Shown here: piece by piece, positions 29,876-39,842 of the stretch
How positions within the stretch are numbered: the first letter of the stretch is position 1
How the letters are laid out: each line of letters begins with the position of its first letter
NCBI RefSeq assembly: GCF_004115215.2
Contig: NC_041751.1
Coordinates: 32,999,958-33,063,957, forward strand
Direction of reading: 5' to 3'
DNA: 64,000 nt
From: Ornithorhynchus anatinus
Lineage: Eukaryota > Chordata > Mammalia > Monotremata > Ornithorhynchidae
Notes under the pieces: model-generated
What the model was told of the DNA's origin: nothing
The model's input: the letters and a program-made list of their open reading frames with translations, nothing else
Databases searched by the model: none
Translations under genes and position numbers: made by a program

Positions 29876-30236
29876 ATAATAATAATAATACTGGTATTTG
29901 TTAAGCACGTACTATGCGGTAAGCCCTGTACTAAGTGCCGGGGTAGAGACAAGTTAATCGGGCCCCTCGTGGACCTCACAGTCTAAACAGGAGGGAGAAG
30001 AGGTACCGAATCCCCACTGTGCAAATGGGGGAACCGAGGCCCAGAGAAGTGAAGCGACTTGCCCAAGGTCACACAGCAGGTAGATGATAGAGCGGGGATT
30101 AAAAGCCATTCTCATTCCCGGGTCTGAGCTCGCGACTTGCCCAAGGTCACACAGCGGGTAAATGATAGAGCGGGGATTAAAAGCCATTCTCATTCCCGGG
30201 TCTGAGCTCTTTCCTCTAGGCTGTGCTGCTTCTTAA
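29876..30236 (-). mobile_element. Mon-1 SINE with a 78-bp internal duplication
   Basis: Antisense SINE in which 30054-30131 is repeated at 30132-30209 with two differences (GCAGGTAGATG versus GCGGGTAAATG). It ends CTCTAGGCTGTGCTGCTTCT. Confidence 0.92.
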
Positions 30237-30364
30237 ATGACGGGGAGTTATGTGACTACAGTCCTTGCAGATATTTGCTAATGGAACAGACACCTAGGAG
30301 TCGGGAATGGTTTCTGTGCAGGCAGGTGAACTGAGGGAGATGAACAGCGTGACTAGTTCGCAGC

Positions 30365-30425
30365 TAGCCTAGCGCTTAATTCGGTGCTTGGTACATAGGT
30401 AGAACTTAACCAATACCACAAAACC
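30365..30425 (+). mobile_element. Mon-1 3' end scrap
   Basis: CCTAGCGCTTAATTCGGTGC to AACCAATACCAC. Confidence 0.6.
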
Positions 30426-30566
30426 CCCCAAAATCTGAGATTTCCCTCCAACCCAAAGATTTCCTCCTCCTCTGCGCACTTTTCTCTGGATGATTATTCT
30501 CGTCCCTAATTGCATCTACTTCTCTTTTCTAAATGTCCTTGGGCGGTCCGTGTCAATTCCCAGAAA

Positions 30567-31535
30567 ATGACCAACGTCACCCTGAAGACAGAATTCCTGC
30601 CGCTGGGATTCTCGGAGGTCCGGGAGCTGCGGCCGGTCCAGGCCGCGCCGTTCCTCCCGGTCTACCCGGCGGCCCCGACGGGGAACCTCCTCGTCGTCGC
30701 CGTCACCGCCCTCGACCGCCGCCTCCGCGCCCCCGTGTACTTCTTCCTCGGGAACCCGTCCGTCCTCGACCTCTGCCTCGTCTCCGTCATCGTCCCCAAG
30801 TCCGTCCACGACTCCCTGACCGACAATAACTCCATCTCTTTCCTAGGCTGCATCGTTCAGCTCTTTCTGTGGATCTTGTTTGCGGGTTCTGAGTATTTCA
30901 TCCTCACGGCCATGTCCTACGACCGCTACGCCGCCGTCTGCCTCCCCCTGAGCTACGGGGTCGTCATGGACCGAGCGGCCTGCGGGAAGATGGCCGCCGC
31001 CTCCTGGCTCGGCGGAGGACTGATCGGGGTCTTGTTTTCAGCTTCGACCTTCTCCCTGTCCTTCTGCGGGACCAACGTCGTCCCCCAGTTTTTCTGTGAC
31101 GTCCCCGCTCCGCTGAAGATCACCTGCTCCGAGGACCACGTCGCCACGGACGTGAGCATGGCCACAGGGGTAGCCTTAGCCGTCGTCTGCTTCGTGCTCA
31201 TCGTCGTCTCCTACGTCCACATCTTCTGGGCCGTGCTGAGGATGCCGGCCGCCGAGGGCCGGGCCGGAGCCTTCTCCACCTGCCTGCCCCGCCTCGTCGT
31301 CGTCATTGCTTTTTTCTCTATGGGGACTTTTGCCTACCTCAAACCGCCCTCGGACTCCCCCTCGACGCCGGACCCGCTGGCGTCCGCGTTCTACACCGTG
31401 GTGCCCCCCGCCCTCAACCCCCTCATCTACAGCCTGAGGAATAAAGATGTGAAATCTGCCCTGGGGAGGATCCTAAAGGGTACACTCTCCCGACTCCCTC
31501 TCTGGCGTAAAATATCTCTGCCTCCATGCCAATGA
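30567..31535 (+). CDS. Olfactory receptor, OR14-like
   Basis: Intact 322-residue odorant GPCR. I start at the ATG giving MTNVTLKTEF, matching the paralogues. An in-frame ATG at 30510 would add 19 residues unlike any OR and lies upstream of the expected splice site. Landmarks: sequon at Asn3 (NVT), GN 39-40, VYFFLGNPSVLDLC 57-70, Cys95, DRY 119-121, Cys167, 177 and 187, RMPAAEGRAGAFSTCLPRL 225-243, NPLIY 284-288. The acceptor AG used by its close paralogue at 36363 reads GG here; a CAG at 30561-30563, three nt before the ATG, could replace it. About 150 bp of 5' flank align with that paralogue, showing a tandem duplicate origin. A class A module lies 3.3 kb upstream. Pro64 in GNPSVLD (others have Leu) is unusual in TM2. 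Confidence 0.93.
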   Translation: MTNVTLKTEFLPLGFSEVRELRPVQAAPFLPVYPAAPTGNLLVVAVTALDRRLRAPVYFFLGNPSVLDLCLVSVIVPKSVHDSLTDNNSISFLGCIVQLFLWILFAGSEYFILTAMSYDRYAAVCLPLSYGVVMDRAACGKMAAASWLGGGLIGVLFSASTFSLSFCGTNVVPQFFCDVPAPLKITCSEDHVATDVSMATGVALAVVCFVLIVVSYVHIFWAVLRMPAAEGRAGAFSTCLPRLVVVIAFFSMGTFAYLKPPSDSPSTPDPLASAFYTVVPPALNPLIYSLRNKDVKSALGRILKGTLSRLPLWRKISLPPCQ

Positions 31536-31722
31536 TCCCGGCTGTTGTCAGGGGGATCGTTCACGGATCGGTCCGGATTTACAGCCGTCCTCCGGGTCTA
31601 AAGACAGAGTCCCGACAGGGAAGGTTTTCCGACGGGTGCTGCTCTGGCTGAGAAGGCCCTTTTCGGGATCGAGAGACCTTTCCTTGATCCCTGTTAGATC
31701 TGCACGGGAGAAATGCTAGGTA
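31536..31722. other. 3' flank of the OR
   Basis: Unassigned, no repeat or gene seen. Confidence 0.4.
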
Positions 31723-32210
31723 GCCCTGTAGACTGTAAGCGTCACGTGGGCAGGGAGCACGTCTACCGACTCTGTTGCATTGGACTCTCCCAAGCACTTA
31801 GTACAGAGCTCTACACACAGTGAGCACTCAGGAAATACCATTGATTGATCGATTGTTTTGCACAGTGCTCCACCCAGAGTAAGTGCTCAATAAATAGCAC
31901 CGATAGATTGTCTGATTAATATCCGTATTCTCTTGTAGATCGTGAGCTCACTGTGGGCAGGGAACGTATCTGCCAACTCAGTTACGCTGTACTCTCCCAA
32001 AGGCCCAGGGCGGTGCTCTGTACATGGAAAGTGCTCAATCAATACCGATGATTGAGTGATCGATTGATTAATGTCTCTATCCCCCCAGCCTGTAAGCTCA
32101 GTGAGGACAGAAAACCTGTCTACCAGCTCCGTATTACTGTACAATCCCAAACAGTACAGTGCTCTGCACACAGTGATCGCTCAATAAAGACCATGGATGG
32201 ATTGACTGAG
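31723..32210 (+). mobile_element. Four L2 tails in tandem
   Basis: Units at 31723-31855, 31856-31920 (short), 31920-32071 and 32072-32210, each closing with AATA(C/G)C or AAGACC followed by GATTGA-type repeats. Confidence 0.85.
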
Positions 32211-32559
32211 TGTCTGCTGAGCTAGGGTGAAGCGGGGGCAGAGAAAGGGGGTGCAGAAGAGGGTACCAAGACCCAAGAGACGCGGTTGCCGTTTCCCCAG
32301 TTCCTGGAAGTCTGTCCCAAGAAACTCACGACAGTCCAGACGGTCACCCCTCATCCCGATGTATGCTTTCACACTCCCCGTTTTGACCTGTATATGGAAT
32401 ACCGATTGTATATTCGGTTAGTGACGAATCTACTTCATCCTGGCACCGGTACCCCTCCTGGTAAAATCCTTACGTTCTCTGATGAGAATCACCGGCGTCT
32501 ACGCTCTTCACCAAACTGTGAATTCCCCGAGGCCAGAAAGTGCGTGTCTTCCCTTTTTT
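32211..32559. other. Gene-less stretch
   Basis: Single-copy-looking DNA with no repeat recognised. Small open frames show no family resemblance. Confidence 0.4.
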
Positions 32560-32615
32560 GGAATTTGTTATGTGCTCAGTACGTGCCAGACATTGTACCA
32601 AGATACGAGATAATC
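32560..32615 (-). mobile_element. Mon-1 3' scrap
   Basis: GGAATTTGTTATGTGCTCAG to CCAAGATACGAGATAATC. Confidence 0.55.
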
Positions 32616-32617
32616 GG

Positions 32618-33370
32618 TCAGTCGGTCAGTTGTATTTATTGAGTGCTTATCGTGTGCAGAGCACTGTACTCTCTACTTAGGAGAGTACAATAATGCAACA
32701 CAATAATACAATATAAAAGACGCATTCTCCGTCCACCACGAGCTTACAGGCTAGAGGGGGAGAGAGACGTTAATGTAAATAAATAAGGGATATGGGGATG
32801 AAGCGGGCTGAACGAAGGGAGGAAATCAGGGTGACCAGAAGGGAGTGGGAGGAAAGGAAATCACGGCTCATTCGGGGAAGACGTCTCGGAGGAGATGTGC
32901 CTTAAATAGGACTTTGAAGGTGGGGAGAGCGATCGTCCGTCGGATGTGAAGAGGGCGGGCACTCTGGGGCAGAGACAGGATGTGGGTGATGGGTCGGCGG
33001 TGAGGTGGACTAAATCGAGGTACAGTGAGCAGGTTGGCACTAGACTAGAGGTTGGCAGGGTTGCAGTAGAAGAGCAGTGAGGTGAGGAAAGAGGGGGCGA
33101 GCGGATCGAGGGCTTTAAAGCCAGCGGTAAGGAGTTTCTGCTTGATGTGGAGGTGGATGGGAAGCCCCTGAGGCTCCTGAGGAGTGGGGAAACCCGGCCC
33201 GAACGTTTTTATAGTAAAATGTTCCGGGCGGCAGAGTGAAGTATGGGCTGGAGTGGGGAGAGACAGGAGGCTGGGAGGTCAGCGAGGAGGCTGATGCAGT
33301 AGGCAAGGTGGGGCAGGATAAGTGACCGGATGAACGCGGTAGCCGTTCGGATGGAGAGGGAAGGAAATGG
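32618..33370 (-). mobile_element. L2 LINE, 3' tail through ORF2
   Basis: The best-preserved antisense L2: tail (TTGTATTTATTGAGTGCTTA), 3' UTR, GGAGGAGATGTGCCTTAAAT, CTTTAAAGCCAGCGGTAAGG, GGCAGAGTGAAGTATGGGCT, GCGGTAGCCGTTCGGATGGA. Read on the minus strand it gives frameshifted pieces matching the L2/CR1 reverse transcriptase end (SLLADLPAS, LHSAAR, FKSYLR). Confidence 0.88.
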
Positions 33371-33849
33371 TTTTATGTACTTCAGTGTTTAAGTACTAAG
33401 TCAATCAAACTGAAGCACAACAGAAGGGCAAGATATATTCTTTGCGACCAAGGAGCTTACACTTTACGTGAGTGTCACGGGTGCTCGTGAACGGCCGGCT
33501 TCTAAAATGACAGGTGGGAAAATTGAATTTAATTGGGAAATCCTCCCGGATGGGGTGGGCTTCCAAGAGGGATTTGAAAATGGGGAGAAGTGAGGCTTGG
33601 CAGGTTTGATGGAGGGAGGGAGCTCCAGGCAGGAGGAAGGGTACGATCCAAGGTGGTGGTCAGGGAAGTTCGGAACAAGACGTGGTAAGAAGGTTTGGGG
33701 GGATTGGAGAGGGTGAGCTGAGGTGTAGTGGGAGAAGGGAACGGTTAGGTGAGAGAGAGAGAGAGAGCTGATTTTGGATGGTCCACGGTCTTGGCCTGAT
33801 GTATCTCCAGTCCCCAGAGTTGAAACAGAGACCAGTTATTCAACACGGC
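33371..33849. other. Duplicated single-copy flank, copy 2
   Basis: Counterpart of 26411-26899 (ACAACAGAAGGGCAAGATAT, ACCAAGGAGCTTACACTTTA, CAGAGTTGAAACAGAG). Includes a short (GA)n at about 33751-33770. Confidence 0.6.
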
Positions 33850-34290
33850 GAAGGAATGATGATGAGTCCATTGAAGTTGTTCTAGGAAGGAGTCCCAGAG
33901 TGGGAACAACGTGGGGCTTGGCGATTATTTAGGTTGTGGGGGCCGGGACCGCAGAGACCCCACCATCCCGGCCTTCCGAGAATCCCGGGTGGTCAGGTGC
34001 CTCAGCAGAGCTCCGGGCCCGTCCTCCCGCGAGGAATCCCCAGGAAATAACCCGGCCGTCGTCTGGGGGACGGCGCAGTCAGCCGGAGAGCCGAGAGGCG
34101 GAGGGAGGATCCCGACAGCTCCCACCCCCTACCCAGACCTTCCTGTCACCCCCAACCGGCCTCCAGGACCGAGGAGATGGAGTGAGCCTCTCTCTCAGGA
34201 GAGGTCAGCGCTGCCCAGCTCAAGACAGAACGCGGTGACTCCAGAGAGGAGCAGGAGAAGGTGAGGGGCAGGGAAGGGAAACTTCAACGA
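33850..34290 (+). promoter_or_regulatory. OR-upstream module class A, copy 2
   Basis: Aligns with 26900-27290: TTCTAGGAAGGAGTCCCAGA, TATA-like TTATTTAGG at 33925, GAATCCCCAGGAAATAACCC (near-match to an EBF site), GACGGCGCAGTC, CCCAGACCTTCCTGTCACCC, GAGATGGAGTGAGCCTCTCT and a donor-like GAGAAGGTGAGGGGCAG with GT at 34261-34262. It sits 2.1 kb before the OR at 36363. Confidence 0.6.
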
Positions 34291-34324
34291 AAGCCCGGGA
34301 AATAAGAAGCAGTTTCCTCTTCTT

Positions 34325-34852
34325 TCATCATAATAACTGTGGTATTTTCTAATCTCTTACTACGTGCCAGGCACCGTACTCAGCCCTGGAGTAGGTACGA
34401 TATAATCAGGTTGGACAGAGTCCCCCGGCCCACACGGGGCTCAGTTTGAATCCCTATTTTGCGGACGAGGAAACCGAGGCCCGGAGAAGAGGAAGTGACT
34501 TGCCTCAAGTCACACAGCAGGTAAGCGGCAGAGCCAGGATTAAGTCCCAGTCCAGAAGCAGCGTGGCTCAGTGGAAAGAGCATTGGCTTTGGAGTCAGGG
34601 CTCACGAGTTCGAATCCCAGCTCTGCCACTTGTCGGCTGTGTGACCGTGGGCAAGTCACTTCACTTCTCTGGGCCTCAGCTCCCTCATCTGTAAAATGGG
34701 GATTAAGACTGTGAGCCCCAGGTGGGACAACCCGATTCCCCTGTGTCTACCCCGGCGCTTAGAACAGTGCTCGGCACATAGTAAGCGCTTAACAAATACC
34801 AACGTTATTATTATTATTCTGCTCTTTCCACCAGGCAGTGCTGCTTTTCAAA
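34325..34852 (-). mobile_element. Old Mon-1 SINE split by a younger one
   Basis: Antisense halves 34325-34552 and 34819-34852 (CTGCTCTTTCCACCAGGC) are separated by the sense SINE at 34553-34818. Confidence 0.85.
34553..34818 (+). mobile_element. Mon-1 SINE, young, full length
   Basis: AGAAGCAGCGTGGCTCAGTG to CCAACGTTATTATTATTATT, close to the window consensus throughout. Nested in an older antisense copy. Confidence 0.95.
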
Positions 34853-34854
34853 TT

Positions 34855-35157
34855 ATGTGGAATTATGTCATCACAATCCTTGCGGTTGTTTGTCCGCATC
34901 ACCTCCACTCGCTCCCTTTGCTCTTCCCCCCGCCCCGCCCCACAGCACTTCGGAATACATATATATATATATATATATCTATAATTCTGTTTATTTGTAT
35001 TGATGCCTGTTTACTTGTTTCGGTTTCTGTCTCCCCCGCTGTCGACCGTGAGCCCGTAGTGGGCAGAGATTGTCTCTCTTTATTGCTGAATTGGTCACGC
35101 CAAGCATTTACTCTGCACACAGTAAGTGGTCAATAAATACGACTGAACGAATGAATA
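34855..35157 (+). mobile_element. L2 LINE 3' end
   Basis: 3' UTR (CTCCCTTTGCTCTTCCCCCC), an expanded (AT)n at 34955-34980, then the tail AATAAATACGACTGAACGAA. Confidence 0.85.
34955..34980. repeat. (AT)n microsatellite
   Basis: Expansion inside the L2 3' UTR, at the same place as in the copy near 18117. Confidence 0.85.
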
Positions 35158-35645
35158 CCTCACCTCGCAACTCTCCTACCTCAACCCAGCTCTCCCACTT
35201 CACTCCTCCAAGGCCAACCTTCTCACCGTACCTCGATATCATCTCTCTCGCCGCCAAACTCCCGCCTACATCCCGCCTCTGGCCTGGAACACCCTGCCTC
35301 TTCATATGAGACAGATAATCGCTCTTCCCATCTTCAAAGCCTTATCGTCGGCCCGTCTCCTCCAAGAAGCCTTCCCTGACCAAGTCCTCCTTTCCTCCTC
35401 TACGTCGCCCTGGCCTGCTCCCTTCATTTATCCCCCCGCTCCCTTCATTTATAGGTATAGAGCTGTAATTTATTTATTTATTTGCTAATAGTAATGGCTG
35501 TCTCGCCCTCTAGACCGTGCGCTTGTTGTGGGCAGGGAACACGTCTGTTTGTTGTTGTATTGCACTCTCCCAAGTGCCTAATACAGAGCTTTGCACATAG
35601 TAAGCACTCAAAAAATACAACTGAATGAATGAATGAATGAATGAT
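35158..35645 (+). mobile_element. L2 LINE 3' end with ORF2 C-terminus
   Basis: Frames on the plus strand read KANLLTVPRYHLSRR, LAWNTLPLHMRQ and FKALSSARLLQEAFPDQ, the L2 reverse transcriptase C-terminus. A 3' UTR and five GAAT units follow. It directly abuts the L2 at 34855-35157. Confidence 0.92.
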
Positions 35646-35694
35646 GAGCTTCTATCTACTCCAGTTCTTAGGTCAGCGTCTGGCACATGGTGAT

Positions 35695-36196
35695 AATAGT
35701 AATAATTATGATATTTGTTGGAAAGAGCACGGGCTTTGGGGTCAGGGCTCATGAGTTCGAATCCCAGCTCTGCCACTTGTCGGCTGTGTGACCGTGGGCA
35801 AGTCACTTCACTTCTCGTTGCCTCAGTTCCCTCATCTGTAAAATGGGGATGAAGACTGTGAGCCCCACGTGGGACAACCTGATTCCCCTGTGTCTACCCC
35901 AGCGCTTAGAACAGTGCTCGGCACATAGTAAGCGCTTAACAAATATTTGTTAAGCGCTTACTATGTGCCAGGCGCTGTACTAAGCGCTGGGGTGGATACA
36001 AGCAAATTAGGGTGGATACGGTCCCTTGTCCCGCATGGGGCTCACGGTCTCAATCCCCATTTTACAGACGAGGAAAGTGAGGCCTAGAGAAATTGAGTGA
36101 GTTGTCCCGCGTCGCACAGTACACAGACCGGCAGAGTGGGGATTAGAACCCATGACCTGGTGACTCCCAGGCCCGTGATCCATCTACTACGCCACG
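35695..36196 (-). mobile_element. Mon-1 SINE (outer) split by a younger copy
   Basis: Antisense tail at 35695-35719 and body at 35943-36196 belong to one older-subtype element (GGTGGATACAAGCAAATTAG). Confidence 0.9.
35720..35942 (+). mobile_element. Mon-1 SINE, young, with 9-bp target-site duplication
   Basis: Begins at GGAAAGAGCACGGGC (tRNA-like 5' end missing) and ends CGCTTAACAA. The nonamer ATATTTGTT flanks it at 35711-35719 and 35943-35951. Confidence 0.95.
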
Positions 36197-36336
36197 TAAG
36201 TGCTGAAAGAATAGCGGAGAACCGAACCGAAAGCCTAAGATTCCGTCCAACCGGAAGATTTTTCTCCTCTCTGTGCGCCTTTCTCTAGATCATTCTCATC
36301 CCTACTTGAAACTACTTCTCTTCTCTAATTGTCTTT

Positions 36337-36338
36337 AG
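36337..36338 (+). other. Putative 3' splice acceptor of the OR coding exon
   Basis: CTTCTCTAATTGTCTTTAG precedes GCAGTC, 24 nt before the ATG. A CAG four nt later is an alternative. Confidence 0.55.
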
Positions 36339-36362
36339 GCAGTCATCGTCAAGCCCCTCAAA

Positions 36363-37284
36363 ATGGCCAATCTCACGGCGGTGAGGGGATTCTTCCCGCT
36401 GGGATTCTCGGAGGTCCGGGAGGTGCGGCTGGTCCAGGCCGCGCCGTTCCTCCCGGTCTACCTGGCGGCCCCGACGGGCAATCTCCTCGTCGTCGCCGTC
36501 GCCGTCCTCGACCGGCGCCTCCGCGCCCCCGTGTACTTCTTCCTCGGGCACCTGTCCGTCCTCGACCTCTGCCTCGTCTCCGTCACCGTCCCCAAATCCA
36601 TCCTCGACGCCCTGACCGACTGCAGCTCCGTCTCCTTCCCGGCCTGTGTCTCTCAGCTCTTGCTGGTGATTCTGTTCGCCGCCTCGGAGATGTTCATCCT
36701 CACGGCCATGTCCTACGACCGCTACGTGGCCATCTGCCATCCCCTACGCTATGAGGTCGTCATGAACCGAGGGGCCTGTGAGAAGATGGCGGCCGCCTCC
36801 TGGCTCACCGGGGGTCTGTTCGGGGTCTTGTTTTCGGCTTCGACCTTCTCCCTGTCCTTCTGCGGGCCCCGCGTCGTCCCCCCAGTTCTTCTGCGACGTC
36901 CCCTCCCTGCTGACCATCTCCTGCTCCGAGAACCACGTCGCCGTCGACGTGGGCGTTGCTATTGGTTCCTGTTTGGGTTTTGTGTGCTTGGTCTCCATCG
37001 TGGCATCGTATGCCTCCATCTTCTCCACCGTGCTGAGGATCCCATCCGCCGCTAGTCGGTCGAAAACCTTCTCCACCTGCCTGCCTCACCTTCTGGTGGT
37101 CACTGTCTTTTTCACGACGTCCGCCTTCGATCACCTCAAGCCGCCGTCAGACGCCTCCCCGACCCCGGACCTGCCGGTGTCCGTCTTCTACACCGTGGTG
37201 CCCCCCGCCCTCAACCCCCTCATCTACAGCCTGAGGAACCGCGACGTGAAGGCCGCCCTGGGGAAATTACTAGGCGACTACTGA
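36363..37284 (+). pseudogene. OR14-like olfactory receptor with one frameshift
   Basis: Otherwise complete receptor. The first frame runs from MANLTAVRGF through GN (39-40), Cys95, MSYDRYVAICHP (115-126) and TFSLSFCGP (161-169). The frame then shifts by one base in a run of six C at 36878-36883, where the paralogue at 30567 has five. The second frame continues QFFCDVPSLL, CSENHVAVDV, STCLPHLLVV, PPALNPLIYSLRN and ends LLGDY. No other damage is visible, and it keeps the canonical YVAIC that most neighbours have changed to YAAIC. The shift is either a very recent inactivation, a segregating pseudogene, or a homopolymer error in the assembly. A class A module lies 2.1 kb upstream, and the 5' flank aligns with that of the OR at 30567. 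Confidence 0.9.
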
Positions 37285-37662
37285 TTGATTGATTGGTCCC
37301 AGAGAAGCCTACGGGACGTACCTATCAGATTCATGGTTTTCACTCCACATCATCTTTCCCCGAAGATGCCCAAGCGCCCGAGACCCTCGATGATTTTGCT
37401 TGCCTCGAGCACCGCCGGGGCCAAGAATCAGGTTTCCTCTGGAGGCAGAATGACAGAAATGAAGGGATCCAGGGAAAGGAAATGTGAAAAATTCACTCAG
37501 GAAAATATGTTTTCCTGAAGGCAGTAGGCCCAGATTTCCCAGCGGCGTTTGGGCATGGGAGCCAATCAAGTATCTAATTAAGAAACCCTTCCTAGTAACG
37601 AAACACTGGAAAAGTCACAGGGTTTATGTTATTGGGGGGGCGTCACGTTATACGGTCTCTAG
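37285..37662. other. 3' flank of the OR
   Basis: Single-copy-looking DNA; nothing recognised. Confidence 0.4.
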
Positions 37663-37968
37663 ACTGGAAACTCCCCTTGATTCTATTTACTGCTACTGTT
37701 CTTGTCCGTCCGTCTCCCCCGATTAGACCGTAAGCCCGTCGGTGGGCAGGGATTGTCTCTATCTGTTGCCGAATTGTACATTCCAAGCGCTTAGTACAGT
37801 GCTCTGCACATAGCTCCGTAAATACTGTTGAATGAATGAACGAATGGAAACTCATCTCTAAGCTCACTGTGGGCAGGGACCGCGTCTGTTATATTGTACT
37901 CTCCCAACCGCTTAGTACAGTGCTCTGTGAACAGTAAGCGCTCGATAAATACAGTTGACTGACAATTT
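37663..37968 (+). mobile_element. Two L2 tails in tandem
   Basis: 37663-37848 (GATTCTATTTACTGCTACTG to GTTGAATGAATGAACGAATG) followed by 37849-37968 (CTCACTGTGGGCAGGGACCG). Confidence 0.85.
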
Positions 37969-38010
37969 GGATTCGACACTAACTTTCTCCTCCTCTCTTT
38001 CTCTTCTTTA

Positions 38011-38288
38011 AGAGGGAAGCAGCGTGACTTAGCGGCAAGAGCCCGGGCTTGGGGGTCAGAGGTCTTGGGTCCTAACCTCGGCTCCGCCGCTTGTCGGCTG
38101 TGTGACTCTGGGCAAGTCGCTTCACTTCTCCGGGCCTCAGTGACCTCGTCTGGAAAACGGGGGTGAAGGCCGCGGGCCCCGCGTGGGACAACCTGATGAC
38201 CTCGTATCCCCCCCCCCAGCGCTTAGAACGGTGCTCGGCACGTGCTAAGCGCTTAACAAATCCCGTCATTATTATTGTGATTATTATC
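38011..38288 (+). mobile_element. Mon-1 SINE, full length
   Basis: GAAGCAGCGTGACTTAGCGG to CCGTCATTATTATTGTGATT. Confidence 0.92.
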
Positions 38289-38324
38289 GGTTGCCACTCG
38301 GGTCCACCTGGGGAGCGATCACTG

Positions 38325-38730
38325 GTCCGTCGACGTCATTCTAGGAAGGAGTCGCAGAGTGGGAACCTCCAGGGAACGGGCAGTTATTTAGGTCGCGAGG
38401 GCCGGGAGCGCAGCCTTCGGAGATTCCCGGAGGGTCAGCTGTCCCAGAAGAGCTCCGGGCCCGTCCCCCCGCGGGAATCCCCCAGGAAATAACCCGGCCG
38501 TCGTCTGAGGGGACGGCGCAGCCAGCCGGAGAGCAGCGATGGGGAGGGAGGATCCCCACCGTCCCCTCCCCTCACACAGACCTTCCTGTCACCGCGTCCG
38601 GGACCGAGGAGATGGAGTGAGCCTCTCTCTCAGCAGAAGTCGATGCCCCCCAGCCCAGGTCGGTCCCGGTGACTCCGGAGAGGAACGGGGGAAAGGTGAG
38701 GGGCAGGGAAGAGAGAATCGAAAGGGGAGT
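38325..38730 (+). promoter_or_regulatory. OR-upstream module class A, copy 3
   Basis: Same order of marks as the other class A copies: TTCTAGGAAGGAGTCGCAGA, TATA-like TTATTTAGG at 38384, GGAATCCCCCAGGAAATAAC, GACGGCGCAGCC, CAGACCTTCCTGTCACC, GAGATGGAGTGAGCCTCTCT and donor-like GGAAAGGTGAGGGGCAG with GT at 38696-38697. It lies 2.8 kb before the OR at 41499. Confidence 0.6.
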
Positions 38731-38796
38731 CTGAGATGAGAGGACATCTGAGCTGAAATTTCTCCTGGTCCTTCCTGTGAGTTCACCCAGTCGAGC

Positions 38797-39122
38797 GATC
38801 TATCAGTCAGTGGCGTTTATCGATCATTTCTCGAGTGCAGAGTCCCTTACTGAGCACTGCGGCGCCGGGCCCATAGTGAGCGCTTGACGATACCATTGAT
38901 ATCATTTGGTCAGGGGTTCGAATGCCGGCTCTGCCGCCTGTCAGCCGTGTGACTGTGGGCAAGCCACTTCACTTCTCTGGGCTTCAGTTCCCTCATCTGG
39001 AAAATGGGGATGAAGACTGTGAGCCTCACGTGGGACAACCTGATTCCCCTGTATCTCCCCCAGCGCTTAGAACAGTGCTCTGCACCTAATAAGCGCTTAA
39101 CGAATACCACCGTTATCATGAC
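38797..39122 (+). mobile_element. L2/Mon-1 scraps and a Mon-1 SINE
   Basis: An antisense L2 scrap (38797-38855) and a SINE tail (38855-38905), then a headless sense SINE 38905-39122 (CAGGGGTTCGAATGCCGGCT to AATACCACCGTTATCATG). Confidence 0.75.
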
Positions 39123-39165
39123 TGTTGAGAAAGTGCAACACAGAAGAGCCTAGTACGGTGCTTTT

Positions 39166-39360
39166 TTGTGGTATCTGTTGAGCCCTTCCCATGTACCGGG
39201 TTTTCCACTAAGCGCTGCGGCAGACACAAGCTGCTCAGGTTGGATAGAGGACATATCCCACAGGGAATTCACGGTCTCAATCCCCGTTTTACGGGTGGGG
39301 CAACCGAGGCACAGAGAAATGAAGGTCACCCAGCGGACGGTGTTTGATACGTAGTTGGCA
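39166..39360 (-). mobile_element. Mon-1 SINE, diverged
   Basis: GTGGTATCTGTTGAGCCCTT to AAGGTCACCCAGCGGAC. The head is missing. Confidence 0.7.
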
Positions 39361-39524
39361 TTTGACCTTATCTAATTCTCCGCAGGGGAAAGGGCAAAGT
39401 TCAGCCGCGGTGGAGCTGACAGACGGAGAGAGAATTGGAGAATAATATATTGCGGCTCCAGTCCGTTCCGCCTCGCTTCGGTGGGTTTTGGCTAGAGCCG
39501 GCGACTGGATCTGTACCCTTCGAG

Positions 39525-39739
39525 CGCTTGGGGTTCACCCCGCCTTCGTCGCCCCCACAGCACTTGGGTCTCTATCTGTAATTGATTTATTTATTTCTAT
39601 CGACGTCTGCCTCCCCCGCGAAGCTGTAAGATCTCTGGGGGAGGGGGACGTGTTTAGCAGCTCTCTTCCGTCGTGCTCCCCCCGAGGAGCTGGTACGGTG
39701 CTCTGCGTCGTAAATGCCACTGATTGCCTGACTGATTGA
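39525..39739 (+). mobile_element. L2 3' end
   Basis: CCCCCACAGCACTTGGGTCT, then TGATTTATTTATTTCTATCG and tail. Confidence 0.75.
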
Positions 39740-39842
39740 GAGAACGCTTTCGGGGAACTTGGGAATTTCAGAATTCCCTCCCCACGTCGGCCGGGGAAAG
39801 GGTCCCACCGGCCTACAGCACATCCAGTGCCCGGCGCATCTC

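Noticed and set aside
30510-30566. Longer N-terminus for the OR at 30567
   Set aside because: The 19 extra residues are unlike any OR and lie before or across the expected splice acceptor.
34553-34640. tRNA gene (tRNA-like head with GAGTTCGAATCCCAGC)
   Set aside because: It is the tRNA-derived head of a Mon-1 SINE; no complete cloverleaf is evident, and the same sequence recurs dozens of times.
36778-37284. Independent 168-codon gene
   Set aside because: It is the second half of the frameshifted OR that starts at 36363.
26953-38739. Similar open frames at 26953-27330, 33911-34264 and 38539-38739 as a conserved small protein
   Set aside because: The shared peptides switch frame between copies because of non-triplet indels; the DNA, not the protein, is conserved.
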